A DNA stretch of 64,000 nucleotides from AEGEAN-183 sp045563675 (GCA_045563675.1 JBJLIX010000001.1:186001-250000), one strand, 5' to 3'. Positions 50,447 through 59,651 are shown, numbered from the stretch's first letter. Notes: generated from the sequence alone by a model not told the origin. Numbers and translations are program-made.

Positions 50447-52482
50447 TAAGATCTTAATTTAGCATCAATCTTTTTTGAGAGAAATACAACTATATTTTCA
50501 ACTATTTTATCAATTTCTTTATCAGTAAGTGTTTTTGTTTTTGACTGCCAGCTTAAAGTGTAAGTTAAGCTTCTTTTATCTTTTGGAATCCTATCTCCTT
50601 GATAAATATCAAAAAGATTTATCTTTTTTAAATTTTTACCGCATTTAGACTCGATTAATTTTATAACCTCATTATTAGAAATATCATTACTTACTATAAA
50701 AGATAGATCTCTGCTCGCTACAGGAAAACGTGAATACTTTTTGAAGTTGGAGGTAACTTTCTTTGGCAGGCTATTGGCTAGGACTTCAAATAGAATTACC
50801 TCTTGTTTTATATTCAATTGTTGAAGGTTTTTAGGATTTACGGCCCCTAGATAACCTATTTCTTTACCGTCTTTGAGTATTAAAGAGGTTTTTCCGGGGT
50901 GCATAAACGGTAAATCTGTTTTTATAAAATCATAATCACCACTTCCTCTTAAGATCTGCTCTAAATTACCTTTTAAATCATAGAAATTAATGGGCTCCTT
51001 AGTATTAGACCAGTAATTTCTGTTATTTATTCCAGTAATTAAAGCGCCAATTATTTCTTTTTGAGAAATCTTATTATTTTTCTTTTTTTGAAAAACTGAT
51101 CCAAGTTCAAAAATTGCTAAATCTTCATACCCTCGATTGCAGTTATAAAATAAAGTATTTAGAAGACCAGGCAGTAAACTAGGTCTCAAGGTTGTCATGT
51201 TTTGAGAAATAGGATTTTGAATAAAGACAAGATTTTCTTCTTTCTCAGTAATAAGCGCCGACTCTTTATCGATGAAGGAGTATGTTATAACTTCATTAAA
51301 GCCCATAGATTTAAAGGATTCTCTTAAAGAATAATTTAAAGGGTCCTTGCCTTTGCTAAAGGAAGCTTTTAGAGAGGTTTCTTCAATATTGTTATACCCC
51401 TTTATCCTAGCAACTTCTTCTATCAGATCTTCTTCAATGCTTAGATCAAATCTCCAAGAAGGGATCTTTGCTTTCATGGTTTTCTGATTAGTTTTAGATA
51501 AATCAATCTTCATGCCTAAGTTTTCTAAAACTTTCTTAACAGAAGAGGTCTTAAAAGAAGAGCCAAGTGATCTATTAATATTATCTACATTAAATTTAAT
51601 TTCTAGATCTTTTGGTATAGAGGAATTCTTTTTAAATTCTTGAACTGGTGCAAATTCTCCTCCAAGGAAATCAAAAATTAAGCTGCTAGCTCTTTCAATA
51701 GCAAATCTTTGTAGTTTAAAATCTACCCCCCTTTCAAATCTAGTAGAAGCTTCAGTTTGTAAAGAAAACCTTCTAGCCCTACCTCTTATGTATTCAGGTT
51801 TAAAGAAAGCACTTTCTAAATAAATACTAGAAGTTACCTGAGAAATACCAGAATCAGCTCCCCCCATAATACCTGCCAATGCAACTGCCTTAGTTTCATC
51901 TGATATAACAAGACAATCTTTACTTAGCTTTATAGAGCTTTCGTCCAACAATTCTATTTGTTCTTTTTCTTTTGCAAACCTAACATTTAAATTTCCTTTA
52001 AGTTTCTGACTGTCAAAAGCATGCAAAGGCTGACCTAACTCCAATAATACGTAATTGGTAATATCTACAACTGGATCAATAGATTTGAAATTACTTCTCT
52101 TAAGTCGTTCTTGAATAAGAGGTGGGACTTTGCCTTTTAAGTTTAGACCAGAAATGTACCTTCCTGAATAGATAGGAGCTTCATCAGAAACCTTAACTTC
52201 TATCGGGCTTTCTGCAGAAATTTTTATTTTTCTTATTTCTGGCAATCTAAGCTTTAAGTTATTTAAAGCAGCAACTTCTCTTGCCACTCCCAAGACACTA
52301 AAACAATCTCCTCTATTGGGGGTTAAATCTAGTTTTATAAAAGTATCTGTGCCAGTTATTTTAGATTTAAATTTTGAAAAACCTTCAACTTCTAGACCCA
52401 GCATGGTTAATTGATTACAGAGCTCATCGTCAGAAAATTTTATTTCAACAAACTCTTCAAGCCAATTCCTACTAATCTGCAT
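50446..52482 (-). CDS. pheT: Phenylalanyl-tRNA synthetase beta subunit lacking the N-terminal tRNA-binding domain
   Basis: 678 residues against about 795 in E. coli. The start MQISRNWLEEFVEI and GLEVEG are followed directly by IKLDLTPNRGDCFSVLGVAREVA. The roughly 110-residue EMAP/OB-fold tRNA-binding domain between these two segments is therefore missing. B3/4 (GRYISGL, PVVDITNYVLLELGQPLHAF), B5, the catalytic-like core (ITYSFIDKE, LRPSLLPGLL) and the C-terminal ferredoxin-fold anticodon-binding domain (YSRFPVASRDLSFIV) are all present. It joins PheS as an alpha2-beta2 enzyme. Confidence 0.95.
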   Translation of the reverse strand: MQISRNWLEEFVEIKFSDDELCNQLTMLGLEVEGFSKFKSKITGTDTFIKLDLTPNRGDCFSVLGVAREVAALNNLKLRLPEIRKIKISAESPIEVKVSDEAPIYSGRYISGLNLKGKVPPLIQERLKRSNFKSIDPVVDITNYVLLELGQPLHAFDSQKLKGNLNVRFAKEKEQIELLDESSIKLSKDCLVISDETKAVALAGIMGGADSGISQVTSSIYLESAFFKPEYIRGRARRFSLQTEASTRFERGVDFKLQRFAIERASSLIFDFLGGEFAPVQEFKKNSSIPKDLEIKFNVDNINRSLGSSFKTSSVKKVLENLGMKIDLSKTNQKTMKAKIPSWRFDLSIEEDLIEEVARIKGYNNIEETSLKASFSKGKDPLNYSLRESFKSMGFNEVITYSFIDKESALITEKEENLVFIQNPISQNMTTLRPSLLPGLLNTLFYNCNRGYEDLAIFELGSVFQKKKNNKISQKEIIGALITGINNRNYWSNTKEPINFYDLKGNLEQILRGSGDYDFIKTDLPFMHPGKTSLILKDGKEIGYLGAVNPKNLQQLNIKQEVILFEVLANSLPKKVTSNFKKYSRFPVASRDLSFIVSNDISNNEVIKLIESKCGKNLKKINLFDIYQGDRIPKDKRSLTYTLSWQSKTKTLTDKEIDKIVENIVVFLSKKIDAKLRS

Positions 52483-52486
52483 AATG

Positions 52487-53464
52487 TTATGGGAATTGTT
52501 TTAAAAACCTTAAATCATTTTCAAAGAATAATCTTAGATCAGGAATGTCATATTTTAAAACAGCTAATCTTTCTATTCCCAGTCCGAAGGCAAATCCAAA
52601 GAATCTTTTTGAGTCTATTCCTGACATGTCTAATACTTTAGGATGTACCATTCCACAACCTAGAATTTCTAACCAACCTTTCTTCCATCTAATATCTACT
52701 TCTGCAGAGGGCTCAGTAAAAGGGAAATAAGAAGGACGGAACCTAAGATCCATCTCTTCTCCAAAAAAGTCTTTAATGAAGTCATTCAATAAACCTTTTA
52801 ATGAAGAAAAGTTAGCATCTTTTTCAACCACTAACCCTTCTATTTGGTGAAACATGGGAGTGTGCGTTAAATCTGAATCTTTTCTGTAAACTTTTCCAGG
52901 ACATATTATTCTTAATGGGGGCGATTGCTTTTCCATAGTTCTAACTTGAACTGGAGAAGTATGAGTTCTTAATAAAATACCGTTGTCTAGATAAAAAGTA
53001 TCATGCATATCTTTTGCAGGATGATCTTTCGGTATGTTGAGAGCTTCAAAATTGTAATAATCAGTTTCAGCTTCTGGGCCAGACTGAACATCAAAACCAA
53101 AAGATTTAAAAAAATTGGATATTTCGTTAATAGTAGATGTGACTGGATGAAGGGTTCCAATTCTATGTTGCCTTCCAGGCAAGGTAACATCAATGCTTTC
53201 TTTTGCTAGCCCTTTTAAATATTTCTCCTCTATAAGTGATTCTTTCTTTAATTGAAAAATATTCTCTAATTTATTTTTTAATTGATTGAGGGACTTTCCT
53301 TGTTCTTTTCTCTCATCTTTTGGAAGTTTTCCTAAACTTCTCAAAAGTAAGTTTATTTCTCCGTTTTTTCCTAAAAGATCTGTATAGCTTTTATCTAAAG
53401 ACTCAATCTCTTTTGCATTTTCTAGTTTACCTATAGATTTTTTAGATAAAGAAACTATATCCAT
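52487..53464 (-). CDS. pheS: Phenylalanyl-tRNA synthetase alpha subunit
   Basis: About 325 residues. I chose the ATG at 53462-53464 because AAGGAGAA lies 8 nt upstream. The earlier TTG at 53485 covers that Shine-Dalgarno. The N-terminal coiled coil is followed by the class II core: motif 2 VRTMEKQSPPLRIICPGKVY, FHQIEGLVVE, and motif 3 GFAFGLGIERLAVLKY. LPGRQHRIGTLHPVT is the conserved entry to the core. It is followed by pheT after 4 bp. Confidence 0.95.
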   Translation of the reverse strand: MDIVSLSKKSIGKLENAKEIESLDKSYTDLLGKNGEINLLLRSLGKLPKDERKEQGKSLNQLKNKLENIFQLKKESLIEEKYLKGLAKESIDVTLPGRQHRIGTLHPVTSTINEISNFFKSFGFDVQSGPEAETDYYNFEALNIPKDHPAKDMHDTFYLDNGILLRTHTSPVQVRTMEKQSPPLRIICPGKVYRKDSDLTHTPMFHQIEGLVVEKDANFSSLKGLLNDFIKDFFGEEMDLRFRPSYFPFTEPSAEVDIRWKKGWLEILGCGMVHPKVLDMSGIDSKRFFGFAFGLGIERLAVLKYDIPDLRLFFENDLRFLKQFP

Positions 53465-53538
53465 AAAAGAATTCTCCTTGAACAAACTTTATTATAGAGA
53501 ATATATTTATATGTAGGAGACTATGTGGAAAAAAATTG

Positions 53539-53898
53539 TTATGCAGCTATATTTGATTTAGCTTTCTCAACAAGAATGGAAAATCCTTCTTTATCATTTA
53601 CAGCAATATCAGCAAGAGTTTTTCTATCTAACTCAATTTTTGCTTTCTTCAACCCTGATATAAGCTTGCTATAGGATATTCCATTTTCTCTCGCAGCAGC
53701 ATTAATTCTAACTATCCATAAAGATCTAAAAACTCTCTTCTTTTGTCTTCTATCTCTATAAGCATACTGCCCAGATCGCATAACTGCCTGTTTTGCAACC
53801 TTATAAGTTCTGCTCCTAGCGCCTCTAAAACCTTTTGCTTGTTTTAGAACTTTTTTATGACGTTTTTTTGCCGTAACGCCTCTTTTTACTCTTGCCAT
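53539..53898 (-). CDS. rplT: 50S ribosomal protein L20
   Basis: 119 residues, full length. The start MARVKRGVTAKKRHKKVLK and the GFRGARSRTYKVAKQAVM and YAYRDRRQKKR blocks are canonical L20. It binds 23S rRNA early in assembly and, in E. coli, represses the infC-rpmI-rplT mRNA. It follows rpmI after 5 bp. Confidence 0.97.
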   Translation of the reverse strand: MARVKRGVTAKKRHKKVLKQAKGFRGARSRTYKVAKQAVMRSGQYAYRDRRQKKRVFRSLWIVRINAAARENGISYSKLISGLKKAKIELDRKTLADIAVNDKEGFSILVEKAKSNIAA

Positions 53899-53903
53899 TT
53901 TAA

Positions 53904-54101
53904 TTAATTACTTTTCTTTAACATTCGATCAACCTTTTTTTGATCTCCTTTTGATATTTCCACAGTTCCTCTAAGTTGTCTTTTATTTTTTGTAGTTCTT
54001 TTAGTGAGAATATGATTCTTATTAGATCTTTTCCTTTTTAAACCACTACCTGTTTTTTTAAATCTTTTAGTAGCTCCGCTATGTGTTTTTAATTTTCCCA
54101 T
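53904..54101 (-). CDS. rpmI: 50S ribosomal protein L35
   Basis: 65 residues, full length: GKLKTHSGATKRFKKTGSG is the family start, with RSNKNHILTKRTTKNKRQLR in the middle. Very basic. It lies 5 bp after infC in the standard order infC-rpmI-rplT. Confidence 0.96.
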   Translation of the reverse strand: MGKLKTHSGATKRFKKTGSGLKRKRSNKNHILTKRTTKNKRQLRGTVEISKGDQKKVDRMLKKSN

Positions 54102-54106
54102 TACTT

Positions 54107-54652
54107 TTACTTTTTACTTGGTGCCATCATCATGACAAGCTGTCTTCCCTCCAAAGTAGGAAACTGTTCTACATTTGCCATCCCTTCTAGGTCTTCTTCA
54201 ACTCTTTTCAGAAGCTGCATTCCAATATTTTGATGAGCCATTTCCCTTCCTCTGAACCTTAACGTAACTTTTGCTTTATTTCCATCTTCTAAAAAACTCT
54301 TAATTTTACTAACCTTAATCTGATAATCATTCTCTTCTGTTACTGGTCTAAATTTTATTTCCTTTATTTGAATCTTTTTCTGTTTCTTCTTGGAAGCTGA
54401 TTTCTGCTTTTTTGTATCAAAGATATGTTTTCCATGATCCATTAACTTACAAACTAATGGGTCTCCTTCTTTGGCCATTTGAACTAAATCTAATGAAGAT
54501 TCTTTTGCTTTAATTAGCGCCTCTTTTAATGGAACTATACCTAACTGCTCTCCTTGTGCTCCAATAAGTCTAACTTTATTAGATTTAATCTCGTCATTAA
54601 TAGGCAATCTTTTTGATCTTGATCGATTATTAAATTTATTCTTTATACTTAT
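54107..54652 (-). CDS. infC: Translation initiation factor IF-3 with probable AUA start codon
   Basis: About 181 residues from an ATA codon at 54650-54652, or 166 from the TTG at 54605-54607. The N-terminal domain is INDEIKSNKVRLIGAQGEQLG and the C-terminal rRNA-binding domain begins EIKFRPVTEENDYQIK. No ATG or GTG fits the N-terminus. AAGGAG (54659-54664) lies 6 nt upstream of the ATA. infC is classically started by AUU or another rare codon, so that IF-3 represses its own translation. A second ATA at 54644-54646 is possible. Confidence 0.93.
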   Translation of the reverse strand: MSIKNKFNNRSRSKRLPINDEIKSNKVRLIGAQGEQLGIVPLKEALIKAKESSLDLVQMAKEGDPLVCKLMDHGKHIFDTKKQKSASKKKQKKIQIKEIKFRPVTEENDYQIKVSKIKSFLEDGNKAKVTLRFRGREMAHQNIGMQLLKRVEEDLEGMANVEQFPTLEGRQLVMMMAPSKK

Positions 54653-54667
54653 AGGAAACTCCTTATT

Positions 54668-56593
54668 TTATTTTTTTCTTTTTATATCTTCTCTTAATAT
54701 CGTTAAAAAATCTTTACTTTTCATTTCACCCAAGTCTTTTGAACCTCTACCTCTGACTGAAATGGTCTCATTTTTAACTTCTTCATCTCCAACTACAACC
54801 AAATAAGGTACTCTTTGCATGGAGTGGTCGCGAATTTTATAAGTGATCTTCTCATTCCTCAAGTCACTTTCGACTCTAATTCCACTTTTTCTTAATTTTT
54901 CTGCTACTTTTTGAGCATATTTACTGTGTTTATCTGTTATGTTGACTACAACTGCTTGCAATGGACTTAACCAAATTGGTAAAGAACCAGAATGGTGTTC
55001 AATCAAAATTCCTATAAATCTTTCGAATGAACCTAATATTGCTCTATGCATCATTACTGGCCTATGCTTATCTCCATCTTCTCCTACGAAATTTGTGTCT
55101 AGTCTTTCAGGAAGATTAAAGTCGGCCTGCAAAGTTCCGCATTGCCATTCTCTATCTAAAGCATCTGTTAAAACAAAATCTAATTTTGGACCATAAAAAG
55201 CTCCATCTCCTTTTGCGATTTCATAAGGTAACCCTAATTTATTTATGGCATTTTCTAAAGACGCCTCTGCCTTATCCCAAATACTGTTGGACCCTACTCT
55301 AACTTCTGGTCTTGTAGAAAGCTTAATTTCAAAATTATCAAACCCTAAATCTTCGTAGACTTTAGATAAAACTTCAATAAAGCTCTTTGTTTCTGATTCT
55401 ATTTGTTCTTCAGTGCAGAAAATATGTCCGTCGTCTTGTGTGAATGCCCTTACTCTCATCAAGCCATGTAGAGTTCCTGAAGCCTCATATCGATGGCAAG
55501 AACCAAACTCAGCTAAACGTATAGGAAGGTCTCTATATGACTTCAGACCCTGATTATATATCTGCACATGACAAGGACAGTTCATGGGCTTTAAAGCATT
55601 GACTCTTTTTTCATTTGCATGCTCCTCATCAATTTCTGTAATAAACATATTTTCTCTATACTTATCCCAGTGACCCGAATCTTCCCATAACTTCCTATCA
55701 ACTATTTGAGGAGTATTTATTTCTTGATATGCAGCTTCTTTCTGTCTTGCTCTTATGTAGTCTTCCAATATTCTGTATATAGTCCAACCATTAGGGTGCC
55801 AAAAAACCATACCTGGAGCTTCTTCCTGAAAATGAAAAAGATTTAATTGCCTTCCCAGTTTTCTGTGATCTCTTTTTTCTGCCTCTTTTAAGTTTTCTAA
55901 ATATTTATTTAGATCTTTCTTGTCTTTCCAAGCAGTACCATAAATTCTTTGGAGCATTTCATTAGTTGAATCGCCCCTCCAATAGGCTCCAGCCACTTTT
56001 GTAAGCCTAAAAGCTCTTAGATGCCTCGTATTTGTAACATGTGGACCTCTGCACATATCTACATATTCCTTATGGTGATATAAAGCAATTTCCTCATCAT
56101 TAGGAATCTCATCTATTATTTGTAATTTATAATCTTCTTTTCGATCTTTAAAAGTCTCTTTTGCTTTACTTCTTGATACCACCTCTCTAACAACTTCATA
56201 ATCTTCTTTTGCTAGATCTTTCATTCTATTCTCTATCTTTAGCAAATCATCATCAGAGATTTTCTGATCAAGAAGAATGTCATAATAGAAACCATCATCA
56301 ATAGTAGGCCCTATTGCTAGCTTTACTTTTGGATATAACTGCTTTAAAGCATGCGCCAATAGATGCGCACAAGAATGCCTAATAATTTCTAAACCTTCAT
56401 CAGTATCATTAGTTAAAATTTCAATTGAGCTGTCCTCTTTAATAATTTCTGAAGCATCTACTTTGTTTCCATTGACTCTTCCAGCTACCGCAGATTTAGC
56501 TAATCCTGGGCCTATATCTGAAGCCAATTGATTAATTGTTATAGGCTCTTGATAGGTTCTTGTGGAGTTATCTGGGAGAGTTATTTTAGGCAT
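54668..56593 (-). CDS. thrS: Threonyl-tRNA synthetase
   Basis: 641 residues, full length. It has a TGS domain (1-62), the SAD editing domain with the HSCAHLLAHALKQ and DMCRGPHVTNT zinc/His motifs, and the class II core (MNCPCHVQIYN, YRDLPIRLAEFGSCHRYE, motif 3 MMHRAILGSFERFIGILIEH). The C-terminal anticodon-binding domain has PLQAVVVNITDKH. It is first in the thrS-infC-rpmI-rplT-pheST-ihfA operon. Its 5' leader contains a hairpin. Confidence 0.97.
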   Translation of the reverse strand: MPKITLPDNSTRTYQEPITINQLASDIGPGLAKSAVAGRVNGNKVDASEIIKEDSSIEILTNDTDEGLEIIRHSCAHLLAHALKQLYPKVKLAIGPTIDDGFYYDILLDQKISDDDLLKIENRMKDLAKEDYEVVREVVSRSKAKETFKDRKEDYKLQIIDEIPNDEEIALYHHKEYVDMCRGPHVTNTRHLRAFRLTKVAGAYWRGDSTNEMLQRIYGTAWKDKKDLNKYLENLKEAEKRDHRKLGRQLNLFHFQEEAPGMVFWHPNGWTIYRILEDYIRARQKEAAYQEINTPQIVDRKLWEDSGHWDKYRENMFITEIDEEHANEKRVNALKPMNCPCHVQIYNQGLKSYRDLPIRLAEFGSCHRYEASGTLHGLMRVRAFTQDDGHIFCTEEQIESETKSFIEVLSKVYEDLGFDNFEIKLSTRPEVRVGSNSIWDKAEASLENAINKLGLPYEIAKGDGAFYGPKLDFVLTDALDREWQCGTLQADFNLPERLDTNFVGEDGDKHRPVMMHRAILGSFERFIGILIEHHSGSLPIWLSPLQAVVVNITDKHSKYAQKVAEKLRKSGIRVESDLRNEKITYKIRDHSMQRVPYLVVVGDEEVKNETISVRGRGSKDLGEMKSKDFLTILREDIKRKK

Positions 56594-56601
56594 AATCAGT
56601 G

Positions 56602-56622
56602 GTGACCCCTACTAAAGGTCAC
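56602..56622 (-). promoter_or_regulatory. Hairpin in the thrS leader
   Basis: On the minus strand GTGACC (56622-56617) pairs with GGTCAC (56607-56602) around a 9-nt loop. The only Shine-Dalgarno-like sequence, AGGGG, lies at the loop-stem edge, 12 nt before the ATG. It could modulate thrS translation, as the operator of E. coli thrS does, but it is much shorter and lacks an evident anticodon-like arm. Confidence 0.35.
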
Positions 56623-56634
56623 TTGTATTAGTCA

Positions 56635-56663
56635 ATTTTATTTTTGTTTTATTAAGCATGCAA
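56635..56663 (-). promoter_or_regulatory. Putative promoter of the thrS operon
   Basis: TTGCAT (56663-56658) and TAAAAT (56640-56635) on the minus strand with 17-bp spacing. They predict a start near 56628 and a leader of about 35 nt containing the hairpin. They lie between pdxH and thrS. Confidence 0.45.
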
Positions 56664-56668
56664 GGTTT

Positions 56669-57295
56669 CTAGGGAGAAAGAAAGGTTTTTGTCCATATAG
56701 CTTGCTCTTTTTCTCTAAGTTCTTCTTCTGGTAAGCTGTAGAGCTCTCTTTTATGTAATCTATTATCCTCGTTAGTCCAAAATTCAATTTCTTTTGGAAT
56801 TAATAGAAATCCTCCCCATCTTTTAGGTCTAGGAATTGATTCTTCTTTTAAGGAAACCTCTAATTTTTCAGCTTTTTTTAATAATTCTTTATAACTAGAG
56901 ATTTCTTTGCTTTGTAAAGATACTGTTGCTGAGATTTGTGATGCTCTTGGGCGTGAATAAAAATATTCATCAGATTGTTTTTTTGATGTTTTCTTACATA
57001 TTCCCTGAATTCTGATTTGTTTGTCTGTAGCAGGCCACCAAAAATTTAAAGCAGCAAAAGGATTTACATTTAATAAGTCTCCTTTTTTGCTTTCATAATC
57101 TGTGTAAAAAATTAGGCCTTCATCAGATAAAGATTTAAGCAAAACCATTCTTGAAGAAGGCTTTCCGCTTAAGTCAGAAGTTGAAAGACACATTGCATGA
57201 GGCAGAGGAACATGCTGCTTAACAGCCTCCTTTAACCAATTATTTATTTTGACTATTGGTTCTTGGGATATATTGCTAGATGAAAATATTTCCAT
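56669..57295 (-). CDS. pdxH: Pyridoxamine 5'-phosphate oxidase
   Basis: 208 residues. Recognisable blocks are HVPLPHAMCLSTSD, GKPSSRMVLLKSLSDEGLIF (FMN-binding), YTDYESKKGDLL, NFWWPATDKQIRIQG, and the C-terminal RPKRWGGFLLIPKEIEFW with the active-site Arg-x-His in NRLHKRELY. It makes pyridoxal phosphate, the cofactor of the two class III aminotransferases here. It is followed closely upstream by a DoxX gene (3 bp). Confidence 0.93.
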   Translation of the reverse strand: MEIFSSSNISQEPIVKINNWLKEAVKQHVPLPHAMCLSTSDLSGKPSSRMVLLKSLSDEGLIFYTDYESKKGDLLNVNPFAALNFWWPATDKQIRIQGICKKTSKKQSDEYFYSRPRASQISATVSLQSKEISSYKELLKKAEKLEVSLKEESIPRPKRWGGFLLIPKEIEFWTNEDNRLHKRELYSLPEEELREKEQAIWTKTFLSP

Positions 57296-57298
57296 AAA

Positions 57299-57736
57299 TT
57301 ATTTTTCTGCAATCCAGTAATCTAAGCTAAGAAACTTACCTCCTCCGATAAAAAGCAGTACTAACAACATTATGATGTAGGTTACAGGCATCTCGACTCC
57401 ATTAGATTCTTGTGCCCAACCATTTTGTAAGTGAATAAGATAAATAAATAAAATGTTAAGAGTAATAAGTGGAACGCAAGCCCATCTAGTAAAAAGCCCT
57501 ATTATCAATAACAAAGAACCGCCCATTTCTGTGACTATTATGGTCCATGTAAAAATATCAGGAAAAGGGAGATTTAGAGATCCTATCCAAGAGCTAAGTT
57601 TATCAAAAGAATCAATTCTATATGTACCTGAAGACCAGAATACATAAAAAAGGTACAGTCTAAGAGATGCTAGACCTAGAAAATCTAATTTATTTAAGCT
57701 TTTAAGAAATTTATCTAAGTTCAAAATTAATTTCAT
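57299..57736 (-). CDS. DoxX family membrane protein
   Basis: 145 residues with four predicted helices. LRLYLFYVFWSSGTYRIDSF, FPDIFTWTIIVTEMGGSLLLIIGLFTRW and FIYLIHLQNGWAQE match the DoxX family (PF07681). It is distinct from the two other DoxX-like sequences at 21593 and 30678. It sits 3 bp from pdxH and 8 bp from the KASIII-like gene, so it is operon-internal. Function not assigned. Confidence 0.8.
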   Translation of the reverse strand: MKLILNLDKFLKSLNKLDFLGLASLRLYLFYVFWSSGTYRIDSFDKLSSWIGSLNLPFPDIFTWTIIVTEMGGSLLLIIGLFTRWACVPLITLNILFIYLIHLQNGWAQESNGVEMPVTYIIMLLVLLFIGGGKFLSLDYWIAEK

Positions 57737-57744
57737 AATAAGAA

Positions 57745-58857
57745 TTATAATTTCTCAACTAGTACACTCCCGGCAGAGTAACCTGCTCCAAAAGAACAAA
57801 TGACTCCCATATCACCTTTCTGTAAATCTTGATTATATTTATGAAATGCTATTATAGAACCAGCAGAACTAGTGTTAGCAAATTCATTTAGAACTATAGG
57901 AAGTTCAATTTCATTAGGCTCCCTGCCTAGTAATTTCTTTGCTATGTGCATATTCATGCTTAAATTTGCTTGATGTAGCCATAGCCTTGAAATGTTATCT
58001 ATTGAAAGGTTGTTATCTGAAATCTGTTCTTCAATTAATGAAGAAACCATTGGAATAACTTGCTTAAACACTCTTCTTCCTTCTTGAATAAACAATTTAT
58101 CAGGATCATCAGAATCTGTATTTTCAGCTTTGTTAAGAAAGCCAAAATTATTTCTTATATTATTTGAAAATACAGTCTTAAGCTTCGTGCTTAAGATCTG
58201 AAAACCTTGAGAAGAGTTCTCTTTTTTTTCCAAGACTACTGCAGTACAAACATCACCAAAAATAAAATGGCCGTCTCTGTCTTTGAAGTTTAGATGTCCA
58301 CTACAAATTTCTGGATTAACGACTAAAACACAGTCTGATAAGCCTGATTTAATATCACTAACTGCATTCTGAATTGCAAAAGTTGAAGAAGAACAAGCTA
58401 CATTCATATCATAGGCAAAACCTGTTACACCCAACAATTCTTGAATTTCAATAGCGATTGCAGGATAAGCTCTCTGTAAATTTGAACAAGCACAAATAAT
58501 TGAATCTATGTCTTCAATTGATTTTCCAGCATTCTTGATGGCTTTCTTACAGGCATTTACAGCGATCTCTGCTTGGATGGATGGCTCTTCATTTGTCCTT
58601 TCTTCTAATGAAGGTCTCATTCTATGAGGATCAAGAATGCCCTGTTTATCCAGAACATAGCGATTCTCTATACCAGAAGCCTTTTTTACAAATTCTTCTG
58701 TTGAATACTCTAACGGATCTAATTTGCCTGCTTCTATCTGATTGCGGTTTTCGTTATTGAAAACATCTACAAAAGCATTGTAGCTTTCCACTAACTCTCT
58801 ATTGCTAATTTTTTGTTCAGGTACAAAGACACCTGTACCGCTTATTACTACATCCAT
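57745..58857 (-). CDS. Beta-ketoacyl-ACP synthase III-like protein
   Basis: 370 residues of thiolase fold, FabH type. The active-site Cys is in DMNVACSSSTFAIQNAV, His in LWLHQANLSMNMHIAKK, and Asn in NEFANTSSAGSIIA. It is longer than canonical FabH by an insertion near residues 35-90. It resembles FabH-like enzymes used in special fatty acid or olefin/polyketide pathways (OleA-like). It is separate from any fab cluster. The exact substrate is open. Confidence 0.82.
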   Translation of the reverse strand: MDVVISGTGVFVPEQKISNRELVESYNAFVDVFNNENRNQIEAGKLDPLEYSTEEFVKKASGIENRYVLDKQGILDPHRMRPSLEERTNEEPSIQAEIAVNACKKAIKNAGKSIEDIDSIICACSNLQRAYPAIAIEIQELLGVTGFAYDMNVACSSSTFAIQNAVSDIKSGLSDCVLVVNPEICSGHLNFKDRDGHFIFGDVCTAVVLEKKENSSQGFQILSTKLKTVFSNNIRNNFGFLNKAENTDSDDPDKLFIQEGRRVFKQVIPMVSSLIEEQISDNNLSIDNISRLWLHQANLSMNMHIAKKLLGREPNEIELPIVLNEFANTSSAGSIIAFHKYNQDLQKGDMGVICSFGAGYSAGSVLVEKL

Positions 58858-58913
58858 AATATTAAATTCTAAAGATCTAACAAACTAATGTAAAAACAAA
58901 GCAAAAACAAGCG

Positions 58914-59651
58914 CTAATCACTTTTCTTACCCTTGATCGCTTCATAGGCTTCTTGTATTTCAATAAATTTCTCTTTAGCTTTAACAATCAATTCTTCAGG
59001 TAGCCCTTTTGAAATTAAAGAATCAGGGTGAAATTCTTTTCTCTTCTTTCTATATATCTTTTTGATCTCTTCTAGGCTCATATCCTCAGAAACCCCAAGA
59101 ACTGCATAGGCATTATTAGTGTCTTTTAATAGAAATTGCGACTTTAAGTTTTCAAAAATATTTTGATCTAGATTAAAAATAGTTAAAGCTCTCAGTAATA
59201 ATTTTTCTTCCTTCTTATGAAGTAATTTATCTGATATCGCTAACTCAAATAGTAATTCATAAAAAAATAGCAGAGCATTAGGGTTTTCCTTTAGTAAAGA
59301 GGAGAGTTGTGATGCATAGTCTTCAAAACTATTTTTATCTTCCTTTGCTTGATTAAAGACCCTTATAGCAAGAGCTCTTTGCTCAGAATTAAATTTAAGT
59401 TTATTTTTAATAACAAAGTCTATAGATCTGATTTCCTCCTTTGTTACTATGCCATCAGCCTTTGCTAACTTGGCAAAGCACGCAAATAAAGCTGTAAAGA
59501 AAGCAACTTGATGTTGCTGGTTCTTATTGATATTAAAAGTTGAATTACTCTTACCAAATCGAGAACCTAAAACACCCCCTATTAGAGCTCCTAATGGACC
59601 TCCCAATGTAAATCCAATCATTGCTCCAATTGCGGAATTCCAAAAAGACAT
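58914..59651 (-). CDS. djlA: DjlA-like membrane-anchored DnaJ co-chaperone
   Basis: 245 residues. A glycine-rich N-terminal membrane segment (MIGFTLGGPLGALIGGVLGS) is followed by a TerB-like helical domain (about 45-155) and a C-terminal J domain with the HPD motif in YRKKRKEFHPDSLISKG. This is the order of DjlA, which activates DnaK at the inner membrane. Slightly shorter than E. coli DjlA (271). Confidence 0.88.
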   Translation of the reverse strand: MSFWNSAIGAMIGFTLGGPLGALIGGVLGSRFGKSNSTFNINKNQQHQVAFFTALFACFAKLAKADGIVTKEEIRSIDFVIKNKLKFNSEQRALAIRVFNQAKEDKNSFEDYASQLSSLLKENPNALLFFYELLFELAISDKLLHKKEEKLLLRALTIFNLDQNIFENLKSQFLLKDTNNAYAVLGVSEDMSLEEIKKIYRKKRKEFHPDSLISKGLPEELIVKAKEKFIEIQEAYEAIKGKKSD

